From NCBI RefSeq assembly GCF_049844995.1, contig NZ_JBNCMC010000001.1, forward strand, positions 620,001 through 684,000: 64,000 bases of DNA. Reading direction: 5' to 3'. Position numbers and translations under genes: made by a program. How positions within the stretch are numbered: the stretch's first letter is position 1; every line of letters starts with the position of its first letter. Below the pieces are notes generated by a model that was given only the letters and a program-made list of their open reading frames with translations, ran no database searches and was not told the DNA's origin. Below are positions 24,293 through 31,855 of the stretch, piece by piece. This DNA comes from Luteimicrobium sp049844995 (lineage in GTDB: Bacteria; Actinomycetota; Actinomycetes; Actinomycetales; Cellulomonadaceae).

Positions 24293-26605
24293 GTGCAGGA
24301 CGACGGGTTCGGCGCGGTGGTGCGCCGCCTGCGGCTCGAGGCCGACCTCACGCTCGAGGCGCTCGCCGAGGCGTCGGGCGTGAGCGACCGGGGCATCGGC
24401 GACATCGAGCGCGGCGTGAGCCGGGCGCCGCAGCGCCGGACGGTGCTGGCGCTCGCGGACGGCCTCGGCCTCGACGACGCCGCCCGCACCGCGCTCCTCG
24501 AGGCGGCGCGCGACGCCCGGCGACGGGCCCAGGACTCGGCGGCCGGCGCGCGGCTGCCCGTCCCGGGGGCGCTGGGGGACTTCACGGGCCGCGCCGACGA
24601 CCGCCGGCTCCTCGCCTCCGCGCTGCGTGCCTCGACGTCCGGCGCGGCCCCGCCCGTGGTGCTGGTCTCCGGGCCGCCGGGCTTCGGCAAGACGGCGCTC
24701 GCGACGCGGGTCGCCGCCGACCTGTCCGGCGACTTCGACGCCCAGGTGTTCCTCGACCTCCGCGGCCTCGACGCGCGTCCCGTCACGCCCGGCGACGTCG
24801 TCCGACGCCTGTGCGCGGCGCTCACGGGCTCCCCGTCGCCCGCGCGCGTCGACGACGCAGCGGACCGTCTGCGCGGCGCGCTCGTCGGGCGGCGCGTCCT
24901 GCTGGTGCTCGACAACGCGGCGTCCGAGGAGCAGGTGCGTGCGGCCGTGCCGGCGGCCGGTCCGGCCGCGGTCCTGGTGACGTCCCGCCGGACGCTCGCC
25001 GGCCTCGCGGGGGTCCGCCGGCTCGTCCTCGGGACGCTCGCGGCGGACGACGCGGTCGCGCTCCTCCGCCGGATCGTCCCCGCGGAGGCGGGCGGGTCGG
25101 CCGAGCTGGCCCGGCTCGCCGCGCTGTGCGCCGACGTCCCCCTGGCCCTGCGGATCGCCGGGAACCGGCTCGCGGTGCGTCAGGGGTGGTCGGTGGCCCG
25201 GCTGGTCGCGCGCCTCGGGTCGCCGGACCGCCGGCTCGACGGGCTGCGCGCCGGCGACCTGCAGGTGCGGGCGGCGTTCTCGTCGTCGTTCGAGCAGCTC
25301 GGCCCCGGCTCGCAGCGGATGTTCCGACGCCTGTCGCTGGTCGGCGCCCCGAGCGTCGGCACGGGGCTCGCCGCTGCCCTCAGCGGGGAGCCGCTCGCGC
25401 GCGCCGAGGACCTGCTCGACGAGCTCGTGGACCTCAGCCTGGTGCAGCCTGCCGGCGACGACCGGTTCGCGCTGCACGACCTGCTGCGCGAGTTCGCCGG
25501 CTCCGAGCTGCGCGCGCAGGAGGGTGCGCCTGCGGCGGACGCGACCCGCCGCCGCGCGGACGACTGGCTGCTGGCCACGGCCGCGCGAGCGGGGTGCTGG
25601 TTCGAGGCCGCGCGCGAGGGAGCGCCGTCGGCGAAGGACGACCTCGTCGTCGTCGAGACCGCGGACGACGCTCGCCACTGGCTGGTGGCCGAGTCCGACG
25701 AGTGGCTGGCCGCGCTCCGGCGCGCGAACGACCGCGGGGACGCGCGCGTCGTCGTCGAGGTGGCCGAGGCGCTGCACTGGTTCTCGGACCTGTGGCCGCA
25801 CTGGCACGGCTGGGGCGAGGTCTTCGGGATGTCTGCGGGGGCGGCCCGGGCGGTCGGCGACGACCTGCTGGTCGCGACCCACGAGGGCTACCTCGCGTGG
25901 GCGGAGATCGTCACGCTGGACGACCTGGACGCCGCCCGGGCGTCCGCGCGTCGTGCGCTCGACGCGGCGACGCGCACGGGCGACGACGGGGCGCTCGGCT
26001 GGGCGCACTACTACATCGGCTGGGCGGCGGAGGACCCGGCGGTCGCGCTCGTCGAGGCCCGCGAGGCGGCCCGGCGCTTCCGCGCGGCCGGGGACCGAGA
26101 GGCGCTCCCGCAGGCCCTGCTCGCCGCCTCGGACGCCCAGAGCCTCTCGGGCGACGTCGACGCGGCCGTCGCGACCGCCCGCGAGCTGCTCGCCGCGCTC
26201 GCCGACCCGGCGACCCGGCCGCGCGCCCAGGTCGCGGAGTTCACGGCGGCGTCCGTCCACGCCTACCTGGTGCGGATCCTCGGCGACGCCGGGCGGTGGG
26301 AGGACGTCCTCGAGGTCGCGCCCGCCTCGGTGGGGCTGGCGGAGTCGCTCGGCGTGACCCGGATGGTCGCGAACGCCCGCTACTGGCGGGGCCGGGCGCT
26401 GTTCGAGCTGCACGGGCCGGCGGCCGCGGCTCCGGACCTGCGACGTGCGCTCGCCCTCCGCGAGGAGATGGGCGACACGGCGGCGGCCGCCGCGATCCGG
26501 GAGCTGCTGGAGCGTCAGCCGGCGACGACCGCCACGCCCGTGCGGCCGCCGTCGACGTCCAGCACGGTGCCGTGGACGAACGCGGCGTCGTCGGACGCGA
26601 GGTAG
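24293..26605 (+). CDS. HTH–NB-ARC (STAND) regulator with TPR-like C-terminus
   Basis: 770 aa from GTG 24293. Residues ~8-62 are an XRE-type HTH (LEALAEASGVSDRGIGDIER). An NB-ARC ATPase follows: FTGRADDRRLL, Walker A GPPGFGKT (K133), Walker B VLLVLDNA, sensor VTSRR, and PLALRIAGNRL. Then a winged-helix region (LHDLLREFAGSEL) and helical TPR-like repeats from about residue 470 (ALGWAHYYIGWAAEDPAVAL). This AfsR/SARP-less STAND layout is usual for actinobacterial ATP-switched regulators. Its last 91 bp overlap the 3' end of the convergent SDR gene; the final ~30 residues (Pro/Ser-rich) look unlike the rest and may reflect a lost stop. Confidence 0.85.
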   Translation: MQDDGFGAVVRRLRLEADLTLEALAEASGVSDRGIGDIERGVSRAPQRRTVLALADGLGLDDAARTALLEAARDARRRAQDSAAGARLPVPGALGDFTGRADDRRLLASALRASTSGAAPPVVLVSGPPGFGKTALATRVAADLSGDFDAQVFLDLRGLDARPVTPGDVVRRLCAALTGSPSPARVDDAADRLRGALVGRRVLLVLDNAASEEQVRAAVPAAGPAAVLVTSRRTLAGLAGVRRLVLGTLAADDAVALLRRIVPAEAGGSAELARLAALCADVPLALRIAGNRLAVRQGWSVARLVARLGSPDRRLDGLRAGDLQVRAAFSSSFEQLGPGSQRMFRRLSLVGAPSVGTGLAAALSGEPLARAEDLLDELVDLSLVQPAGDDRFALHDLLREFAGSELRAQEGAPAADATRRRADDWLLATAARAGCWFEAAREGAPSAKDDLVVVETADDARHWLVAESDEWLAALRRANDRGDARVVVEVAEALHWFSDLWPHWHGWGEVFGMSAGAARAVGDDLLVATHEGYLAWAEIVTLDDLDAARASARRALDAATRTGDDGALGWAHYYIGWAAEDPAVALVEAREAARRFRAAGDREALPQALLAASDAQSLSGDVDAAVATARELLAALADPATRPRAQVAEFTAASVHAYLVRILGDAGRWEDVLEVAPASVGLAESLGVTRMVANARYWRGRALFELHGPAAAAPDLRRALALREEMGDTAAAAAIRELLERQPATTATPVRPPSTSSTVPWTNAASSDAR

Positions 26606-27285
26606 ACCGCCGCGGCGGCGATCGCCTCCGGCGCGCCCGTGCCCCCGGCCGGGGTGCCCGCCATCATGCGCGCGCCGGCCTCCGCCGCGACGTTCACGGC
26701 GTCGTCGGCGCGGATCACGCCGGGCGAGATCGCGTTGACGCGGATGTTCTGCGGCGCGAGCTCCGCGGACCAGGCGCGGGTCAGCGTCTCGACGGCGCCC
26801 TTCGAGGTCGCGTACACGGGGCTCGTCGGCAGCGCGAGCCGCGCGACCCACGAGCCGAGGTTGATGACGACGCCGCCGCCCGCCGCGGCCATCGACGGCA
26901 CGAGCGCCTGCGTGAGGAAGAAGGGCGCCTTGACGTTGACGGCGAGGACGCGGTCGACGAGGGCGTCGCCGGCGTCGGCGGTGCTGTGGAGCGGGAAGAT
27001 CCCGGCGTTGTTGACGAGGACGTCGAGCCGGCCGCCGACCGCGGCGAGCGCCCGCTCGGCGAGGTCGCGGCTGCGCGCGGACGAGCCGTCGAGGTCGGCG
27101 CGCACGAAGTCGGCCGTGCCGCCTGCGGCGCGGAGGGCGTCGACGACGTCCCGCCCGCGCGCCGCGTCCCGCCCGGAGACGACGACGTGCGCGCCCTCGG
27201 CCGCGAGGGCGGTCGCGATCGCGCGCCCGATGTTGCTGGTGGAACCTGTCACGAGGGCCGTGCGGCCCCGGAGTCGCTGTGTCAT
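26515..27285 (-). CDS. Short-chain dehydrogenase/reductase
   Basis: 256 aa from ATG 27285. Classical SDR motifs: TGSTSNIGRA for dinucleotide binding, VNNAGIF (NNAG), catalytic Ser region INLGSWVARL, YATSK (Tyr and Lys), and ISPGVIRADDA. The missing Ser at the usual SS spot is partly replaced by GSW. TAGCGT seven bases upstream suggests a leaderless promoter. It is divergent from a TetR gene with the operator TGGACT-CTCA-AGTCCA between them, so it is likely the repressor's target. Substrate unknown. Confidence 0.92.
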   Translation of the reverse strand: MTQRLRGRTALVTGSTSNIGRAIATALAAEGAHVVVSGRDAARGRDVVDALRAAGGTADFVRADLDGSSARSRDLAERALAAVGGRLDVLVNNAGIFPLHSTADAGDALVDRVLAVNVKAPFFLTQALVPSMAAAGGGVVINLGSWVARLALPTSPVYATSKGAVETLTRAWSAELAPQNIRVNAISPGVIRADDAVNVAAEAGARMMAGTPAGGTGAPEAIAAAAVYLASDDAAFVHGTVLDVDGGRTGVAVVAG

Positions 27286-27310
27286 GCCGGCGACGCTACG
27301 AGCCTCAAAA

Positions 27311-27326
27311 TGGACTCTCAAGTCCA
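27311..27326. promoter_or_regulatory. TetR operator TGGACT-N4-AGTCCA
   Basis: Perfect 6-bp arms (27311-27316 and 27321-27326) in an A-rich setting (AAAA before, GAAAA after), centred in the 60-bp gap between the divergent SDR (27285) and TetR (27346) starts. Both promoters would be covered by bound repressor. Confidence 0.72.
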
Positions 27327-27345
27327 GAAAACGTAGCCTCGGTCC

Positions 27346-27933
27346 ATGAGGCTCACGGCCAAGGGCGAGGCGACCCGCGCCCGCATCGTCGAAGGCGCCG
27401 CCGACCACCTCCGCGGCACGGAGGACGGCGAGATCACGCTCGACGACGTCCGCGCCGTCACCGGCACCAGCAAGGGTCAGCTCTTCCACTACTTCCCGGG
27501 CGGGAAGCACGACCTCCTGATGGCGGTCGTGCGGCTCGAGGCCGACCGCGTGCTCGACGACCAGGAGCCGTACCTCTCGAACCTCACCACCTGGGCGGCG
27601 TGGCAGCGCTGGCGCGACGTCGTCGTCGCGCGCTACCGGGCCCAGGGCACCCGGTGCCCGTTGAACGCGCTCATGGGCCAGGTCGGCGGCGTGCCCGGCG
27701 CCGCGGACGTCGCGCGCACCCTCGTCGGGCGGTGGGAGGAGCGCCTCGCCGCGGGTGTCCGGGCGATGCAGGCAGCGGGCGCGGTGCGCACCGGGATCGC
27801 GCCCGAGCGGGCCGCCTCGGCGCTCGTCGCCGGGATCCAGGGCGGCGTCCTCCTGCTCCGGACGACGGGCGAGACGCGCCACCTGGAGGCGGCGCTCGAC
27901 GTCGGGCTCGAGCACCTCCGGGCCCGCGACTGA
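27346..27933 (+). CDS. TetR/AcrR family regulator (LmrA/YxaF-like)
   Basis: 195 aa from ATG 27346, with TAGCCT six bases upstream. N-terminal TetR HTH (TRARIVEGAADHLRG; LDDVRAVTGTSKGQLFHYFP) and a C-terminal ligand domain with RAQGTRCPLNALMGQVGG, typical of the LmrA/QacR-like group. It most likely represses the divergent SDR gene and itself through the palindrome at 27311-27326. Confidence 0.92.
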   Translation: MRLTAKGEATRARIVEGAADHLRGTEDGEITLDDVRAVTGTSKGQLFHYFPGGKHDLLMAVVRLEADRVLDDQEPYLSNLTTWAAWQRWRDVVVARYRAQGTRCPLNALMGQVGGVPGAADVARTLVGRWEERLAAGVRAMQAAGAVRTGIAPERAASALVAGIQGGVLLLRTTGETRHLEAALDVGLEHLRARD

Positions 27934-28002
27934 GCCGCCGTGCGGCCGGGTGGGGAGGGCTCCCCATCGAGCCGTGAGGGGTCCCGTTGGTAGCGTGCCT
28001 GC

Positions 28003-28470
28003 GTGCTGACGTGGGGCAGGAGCTGGGGCAACCAGGAGCTGGTGCTGGACGGCACGACGGTCGGTCTGTTCGACACGTCGACGTTCCGCGAGCGGGCGAC
28101 CGTCCGGCTCGGGCCGGAGGTCTGGGAGTACGCCCGGCAGTCGGGCGGGGCCATCCTCGGCACAGGCCCGGCCGGCTCGCCGACGCCCTTCCAGCTCTGG
28201 GCCACGCGGAGGTCGTTCTTCACCTACACCTGGGACGTCGCGACGCCCGCCGGCCGCTACGAGCTCAAGCAGGGGGTCTTCTCGACGGCGTTCCAGGTGC
28301 TGCGGGCCGGCGTCCCGATCGGCGAGGCGCGGCGCGCGGGGACGCTGACGAACCGGTTCTCGCTCTCCGTCACGCCCGACGTCCCGCTGCCGGACCAGGT
28401 GTTCCTGCTGTGGGTCGTCGAGGCCTCGGAGCGGCGCCGCAGCCACAGCTCGAGCGCGGCCGCGAGCTAG
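28003..28470 (+). CDS. Small beta-rich hypothetical protein
   Basis: 155 aa from GTG 28003, six bases after TAGCGT (27991-27996), a leaderless arrangement. The sequence alternates short strands with few charged helices (LTWGRSWGNQELVLDGTTVG; LWATRRSFFTYTWDVATPAG; RYELKQGVFSTAFQVLRAG) and has no signal peptide. The pattern recalls LURP-one/tubby-like membrane-associated beta barrels, but I cannot assign it. Stands alone between TetR and HAD genes. Confidence 0.75.
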   Translation: MLTWGRSWGNQELVLDGTTVGLFDTSTFRERATVRLGPEVWEYARQSGGAILGTGPAGSPTPFQLWATRRSFFTYTWDVATPAGRYELKQGVFSTAFQVLRAGVPIGEARRAGTLTNRFSLSVTPDVPLPDQVFLLWVVEASERRRSHSSSAAAS

Positions 28471-28511
28471 CCCGCCGGTGCGTCCGGGGCGCCACCGCGT
28501 AGCCTTCCGCC

Positions 28512-29225
28512 GTGTCCTCCCCTCGCCTCTCGCTCCCCGCGCTGCCGCCCGCCGTCGTCCTGCTCGACCTGGACGGCACCCTGACCGACTCGGCGCCCGG
28601 CATCACGGCGTCGCTCCGCGCGGCCCTCACCGAGGCCGGGTTCCCCGTGCCCGACGACGCCGGCCTCCGCCGGTTCGTCGGCCCGCCGCTCCCGCTCATG
28701 CTGCGGCAGAGCGGGGTGCCGGCCGACCGGGTGGACGAGCTCGTGGCCACCTACCGCCGGCACTTCACGGCCGGCGGCATGTTCGACAACGCCGTGTTCC
28801 CCGGCATCCCGGAGGCGATGGACGCGCTGGCCGCAGCGGGGGCCACCCTCGCCGTCGCGACGTCGAAGCCCGAGGTCTACGCCCGGCAGATCGCGGAGCA
28901 CTTCGGCCTCGACGCGCACCTGACCCACGGCGTCGACGGGGTGTTCGGTGCGGACGCCGACCAGGGGGCGCGGTCGGGCAAGGCCGAGGTCGTGGCGCAC
29001 GCGCTCGCGACCCTCGCGTCGCGCGGCGTCGCGACCGGCCCGGCGACGACGGTCATGGTCGGCGACCGCGAGCACGACGTCCTGGGTGCCGGACGCCACG
29101 GGATCGCCACCGTCGGCGTGGCGTGGGGCTACGCGGAGCCGGGCGAGCTGGAGGCGGCGGGCGCGGTCGCCGTCGTCGCGACGCCCGCGGAGCTCGTGAC
29201 GCTGCTGCGCGGCGGGCGGCGGTAG
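28512..29225 (+). CDS. HAD-superfamily phosphatase (phosphoglycolate phosphatase-like)
   Basis: 237 aa from GTG 28512; TAGCCT ends six bases upstream. HAD motif I LLDLDGTLTDS (nucleophile D19, acid/base D21), motif II LAVATSKPE, a conserved Lys in GKAEVVAHAL, and motif IV MVGDREHDVLGA. The small helical cap (FPVPDDAGLRRFVGPPLPLM) is of the Gph/PgmB class. Likely dephosphorylates 2-phosphoglycolate or a similar sugar phosphate in the cytosol. Confidence 0.9.
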   Translation: MSSPRLSLPALPPAVVLLDLDGTLTDSAPGITASLRAALTEAGFPVPDDAGLRRFVGPPLPLMLRQSGVPADRVDELVATYRRHFTAGGMFDNAVFPGIPEAMDALAAAGATLAVATSKPEVYARQIAEHFGLDAHLTHGVDGVFGADADQGARSGKAEVVAHALATLASRGVATGPATTVMVGDREHDVLGAGRHGIATVGVAWGYAEPGELEAAGAVAVVATPAELVTLLRGGRR

Positions 29226-29300
29226 GCTGGGTGGTGGCCCGCCAGGGCTGAGCAGCCGAGACACCGCACGCCACGCGTGCCGAGCGAGGGGAGGACCGCC

Positions 29301-29399
29301 ATGCGCAGCGAACCTCCCAGTGATAGTCGCTCCCGCGGCCCCCGCCGCGGTGTGTCCGTGCACCCCCAGCACCGTCCCGCTCGCCACCCGCGCGGCTGA
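29301..29399 (+). CDS. Possible 32-residue leader ORF before corA
   Basis: ATG 29301 is preceded by GAGGGGAGGA at a good distance (29286-29295) and runs to TGA 29397-29399. The peptide is Arg/Pro/His rich (RGPRRGVSVHPQHRPARHPR). It ends 80 bp before the corA start, and the downstream gap can form stems such as GCGCGCCTCGCGCC. Proline-rich leaders sense ribosome stalling upstream of some Mg transporters (mgtL in Salmonella), so an attenuation role is possible. Speculative: it could also be a chance ORF. Confidence 0.35.
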   Translation: MRSEPPSDSRSRGPRRGVSVHPQHRPARHPRG

Positions 29400-29479
29400 C
29401 GGCCCGCGCGCCTCGCGCCGGGCTGCGCCGTGGTCGGCGAGCCACCGGACGGTGCGCCAGCGCTGTCCTGGAGCCCGCC

Positions 29480-30649
29480 ATGACCGACCGTTCGATCACC
29501 CGTCTCGCCACCCTCGCCCGGCGTCCGCACCTGCTCAACCGGCGTGACCCCGACGTCGCCCGCGGCCGCCGCGGCGTCCTCCCCGACCTCCCGGTGCCCG
29601 ACGCCGGCGCCGACGTCTCGGAGCCCGGCTCGGCCATCGTCGACTCCGCGATCTACGTCCAGGGCCGGCGGGTCGCGACGCCCGCGACGCTCGCCGACAC
29701 GTTCCGCGCGCTGCGTGCCGAGGACGACGCGATGGCGTGGATCGGCTTGTACCGGCCGAGCGAGAGCGACCTGACCCGGCTCGCGGTCGAGTTCGACCTG
29801 CACGAGCTCGCCGTCGAGGACGCGATCGTCGCGCACCAGCGGCCCAAGCTGGAGCGGTACGGGAACACGCTGTTCGTCGTCCTGCGCGCCGCGCGCTACG
29901 TCGACGCGACCGAGCAGGTCGAGTTCGGCGAGCTGCACGTGTTCGTCGGGCCGGACTTCGTGGTCACCGTCCGGCACGCCGAGTCGCCGAACCTCACGGC
30001 GGTGCGGCGTCGCACCGAGGCGGACCCGTCCATGCTGGCCCGCGGCCCGGAGGCGGTCCTCTACGCGATCCTGGACGCCGTCGTCGACGGGTACGCGCCC
30101 GTCGTGGCGGGCCTCGAGAACGACATCGACGAGATCGAGACGGAGGTGTTCCACGGCGACGCGTCGGTGTCGCGGCGCATCTACGAGCTGTCGCGGGAGG
30201 TCGTCGAGTTCCAGCGTGCCGTGCGCCCGCTGCGTCAGATCCTCACGGCCCTGCGCGCCGGGTTCGACAAGTACCAGATCGACGAGGAGCTCCAGTCGTA
30301 CCTGCGCGACGTCGCCGACCACGCGACCGAGGTCGCGGAGCGCATCGACAGCTTCCGGGTGGCGCTGCGCGACATCCTCACGGTCAACGCGACGCTCGTG
30401 TCGCAGCGGCAGAACGAGGAGATGCGGGCGCTGTCCGAGGCCAGCAACGCGCAGAACGAGGAGGTCAAGAAGATCTCCGCGTGGGCGGCCATCCTCTTCG
30501 CGCCGACGCTCGTCGGCACGATCTACGGGATGAACTTCGACGACATGCCCGAGCTGGGCTGGCACTACGGCTACCCGTTCGCGCTCGTCGCCATGGTGTG
30601 CGTGAGCGTCGGGCTGTGGGGCGTGTTCAAGGCGCGCCGCTGGATCTGA
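29480..30649 (+). CDS. corA: CorA family magnesium/cobalt channel
   Basis: 389 aa from ATG 29480. A large soluble N-terminal domain (about 1-300, with the long stalk helix LSREVVEFQRAVRPLRQILT) is followed by two transmembrane helices (about 328-348 and 362-382). The selectivity motif YGMNF has G350-M351-N352, diagnostic of CorA. It forms a pentameric inner-membrane channel for Mg2+ (also Co2+/Ni2+). The chain is longer than E. coli CorA mainly by an N-terminal extension. Alone in its unit, after the leader ORF. Confidence 0.95.
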   Translation: MTDRSITRLATLARRPHLLNRRDPDVARGRRGVLPDLPVPDAGADVSEPGSAIVDSAIYVQGRRVATPATLADTFRALRAEDDAMAWIGLYRPSESDLTRLAVEFDLHELAVEDAIVAHQRPKLERYGNTLFVVLRAARYVDATEQVEFGELHVFVGPDFVVTVRHAESPNLTAVRRRTEADPSMLARGPEAVLYAILDAVVDGYAPVVAGLENDIDEIETEVFHGDASVSRRIYELSREVVEFQRAVRPLRQILTALRAGFDKYQIDEELQSYLRDVADHATEVAERIDSFRVALRDILTVNATLVSQRQNEEMRALSEASNAQNEEVKKISAWAAILFAPTLVGTIYGMNFDDMPELGWHYGYPFALVAMVCVSVGLWGVFKARRWI

Positions 30650-30655
30650 CCCGCC

Positions 30656-31252
30656 TCACCAACGGCCACGGTGGACGACGTCGTCCATGGGCCGTCGGGG
30701 GCGGCGCCTGGCGGAGCCCGTGGCGCCGCCAGGCGCCGGGTGGCCGATGGTGATGGCGCCGACGGGGTCGTGGTCGTCGGGGATGCCGAACTCCTCGCGC
30801 ACCGCGGCGTCGGCCTCGGGCGGGATGCCGAAGAACAGGGCCCCGAGGCCCTCGTCGACGACGGTCTGGAGGATCAGCAGGCTCGCCATCGCGGTGTCGA
30901 GGTCCCAGAACGGCTGCGGCCACCGGGCCTCGTCGCGGTCGGTCCAGCCCTTGTCCGGCTCGGCGTACCGGTCGAGGTAGATCGCCTTGCTGCTGCACGG
31001 GATCACGACGACGGGCGCGCGCATCATGCCCTCGAGCCACGCGTCGGGGTGCTCGGTGTCGGCGCTCGCCTCCCAGTAGCGGCGGACGTCGTCGGGCGTG
31101 TCGAGGACGACGAACGCCCAGCCCTGGCTGAATCCCGCGCTGGGCGCGCGGACCGCGTTGCGGAGCGCACGGTCGACGACCGCGCGGTCCACCGGGTCCG
31201 TGGAGTAGCTGCGGGTCATGCGGCGGCGGTCGACGACGTCCTGGAACTCCAT
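30656..31252 (-). CDS. Nitroreductase family protein
   Basis: 198 aa from ATG 31252. Typical FMN nitroreductase pattern: MEFQDVVDRRRMTRSYS at the N-terminus (Arg residues that hold FMN phosphate), VRAPSAGFSQGWAFVV, DLDTAMASLLILQTVVDEGL and GALFFGIPPEADAAVRE. Such proteins reduce nitro compounds or other electron acceptors using NAD(P)H. The C-terminal Arg-rich tail (SARRRPRRPMDDVVH) is unusual. It follows the CMD gene on the same strand with a 32-bp gap, so they may be co-transcribed. Confidence 0.9.
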   Translation of the reverse strand: MEFQDVVDRRRMTRSYSTDPVDRAVVDRALRNAVRAPSAGFSQGWAFVVLDTPDDVRRYWEASADTEHPDAWLEGMMRAPVVVIPCSSKAIYLDRYAEPDKGWTDRDEARWPQPFWDLDTAMASLLILQTVVDEGLGALFFGIPPEADAAVREEFGIPDDHDPVGAITIGHPAPGGATGSARRRPRRPMDDVVHRGRW

Positions 31253-31284
31253 GCCTGAAGCATCCCACCGTCGGAGCGCGGAGC

Positions 31285-31809
31285 TCAGGCCCGCAGGGTC
31301 GGGTTCCAGGTCCGCGTCGTGACGTTGATGGTGTTCCACGCGTTGATGGTCGTGAGCGCGGCGACGAGGGCCCCCAGCTCGTCGGGCGTGAAGTGGCGCG
31401 CGGCCTCGTCCCAGACGGCGTCCGGCACGTGCGTCTGCGCGAGCAGCGTGACCTGTTCCGCGAGGTCGAGGGCGGCGCGCTCGCGGGCCGTGAAGAACGG
31501 CGCCTCCCGCCACACGGGCACCGCGGTGACGCGCTGCGCGTGCTCGCCGGCGGCCAGCGCGTCGGTGGTGTGGAGGTCGACGCAGTACGCGCACCCGTTG
31601 AGCTGGGACGCGCGGAGGCGCACGAGGTCCCGCAGGCGGGCGTCGAAGCCGACGCGGTCGAGCTCGGCCTCCGCGGCGCGGTGCAGGCGGTTCATGGCCG
31701 CGCTGAAGCCGGGCGCGGCCTTCTCGATGTCCAGGCGGACGGGGATGGTCACCGGCGCGGCGGCGTCGGAGGTGGTCGGGGCGGTGCTGGTCGTCTCTGT
31801 GGTGGTCAT
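31285..31809 (-). CDS. Carboxymuconolactone decarboxylase / AhpD-like protein
   Basis: 174 aa from ATG 31809 with a Thr-rich N-terminal extension of about 20 residues. The AhpD-like peroxidase motif is NGCAYCVDLHT (C73, C76, H80), with LDLAEQVTLLAQTHV typical of the helical CMD fold. These proteins reduce alkylhydroperoxide or partner with other thiols. TAGCGT lies seven bases before the start on the minus strand. It diverges from a MocR regulator, a classic actinobacterial pairing, so it is probably that regulator's target. Confidence 0.93.
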   Translation of the reverse strand: MTTTETTSTAPTTSDAAAPVTIPVRLDIEKAAPGFSAAMNRLHRAAEAELDRVGFDARLRDLVRLRASQLNGCAYCVDLHTTDALAAGEHAQRVTAVPVWREAPFFTARERAALDLAEQVTLLAQTHVPDAVWDEAARHFTPDELGALVAALTTINAWNTINVTTRTWNPTLRA

Positions 31810-31855
31810 GTCCTCGACGCTACGCCGGAGCGGACCGCGCGTAGAGTCCACTTCG

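Noticed and set aside
29226..29479. M-box magnesium riboswitch before corA
   Set aside because: The conserved M-box core is not present; a short leader ORF is the only visible feature.
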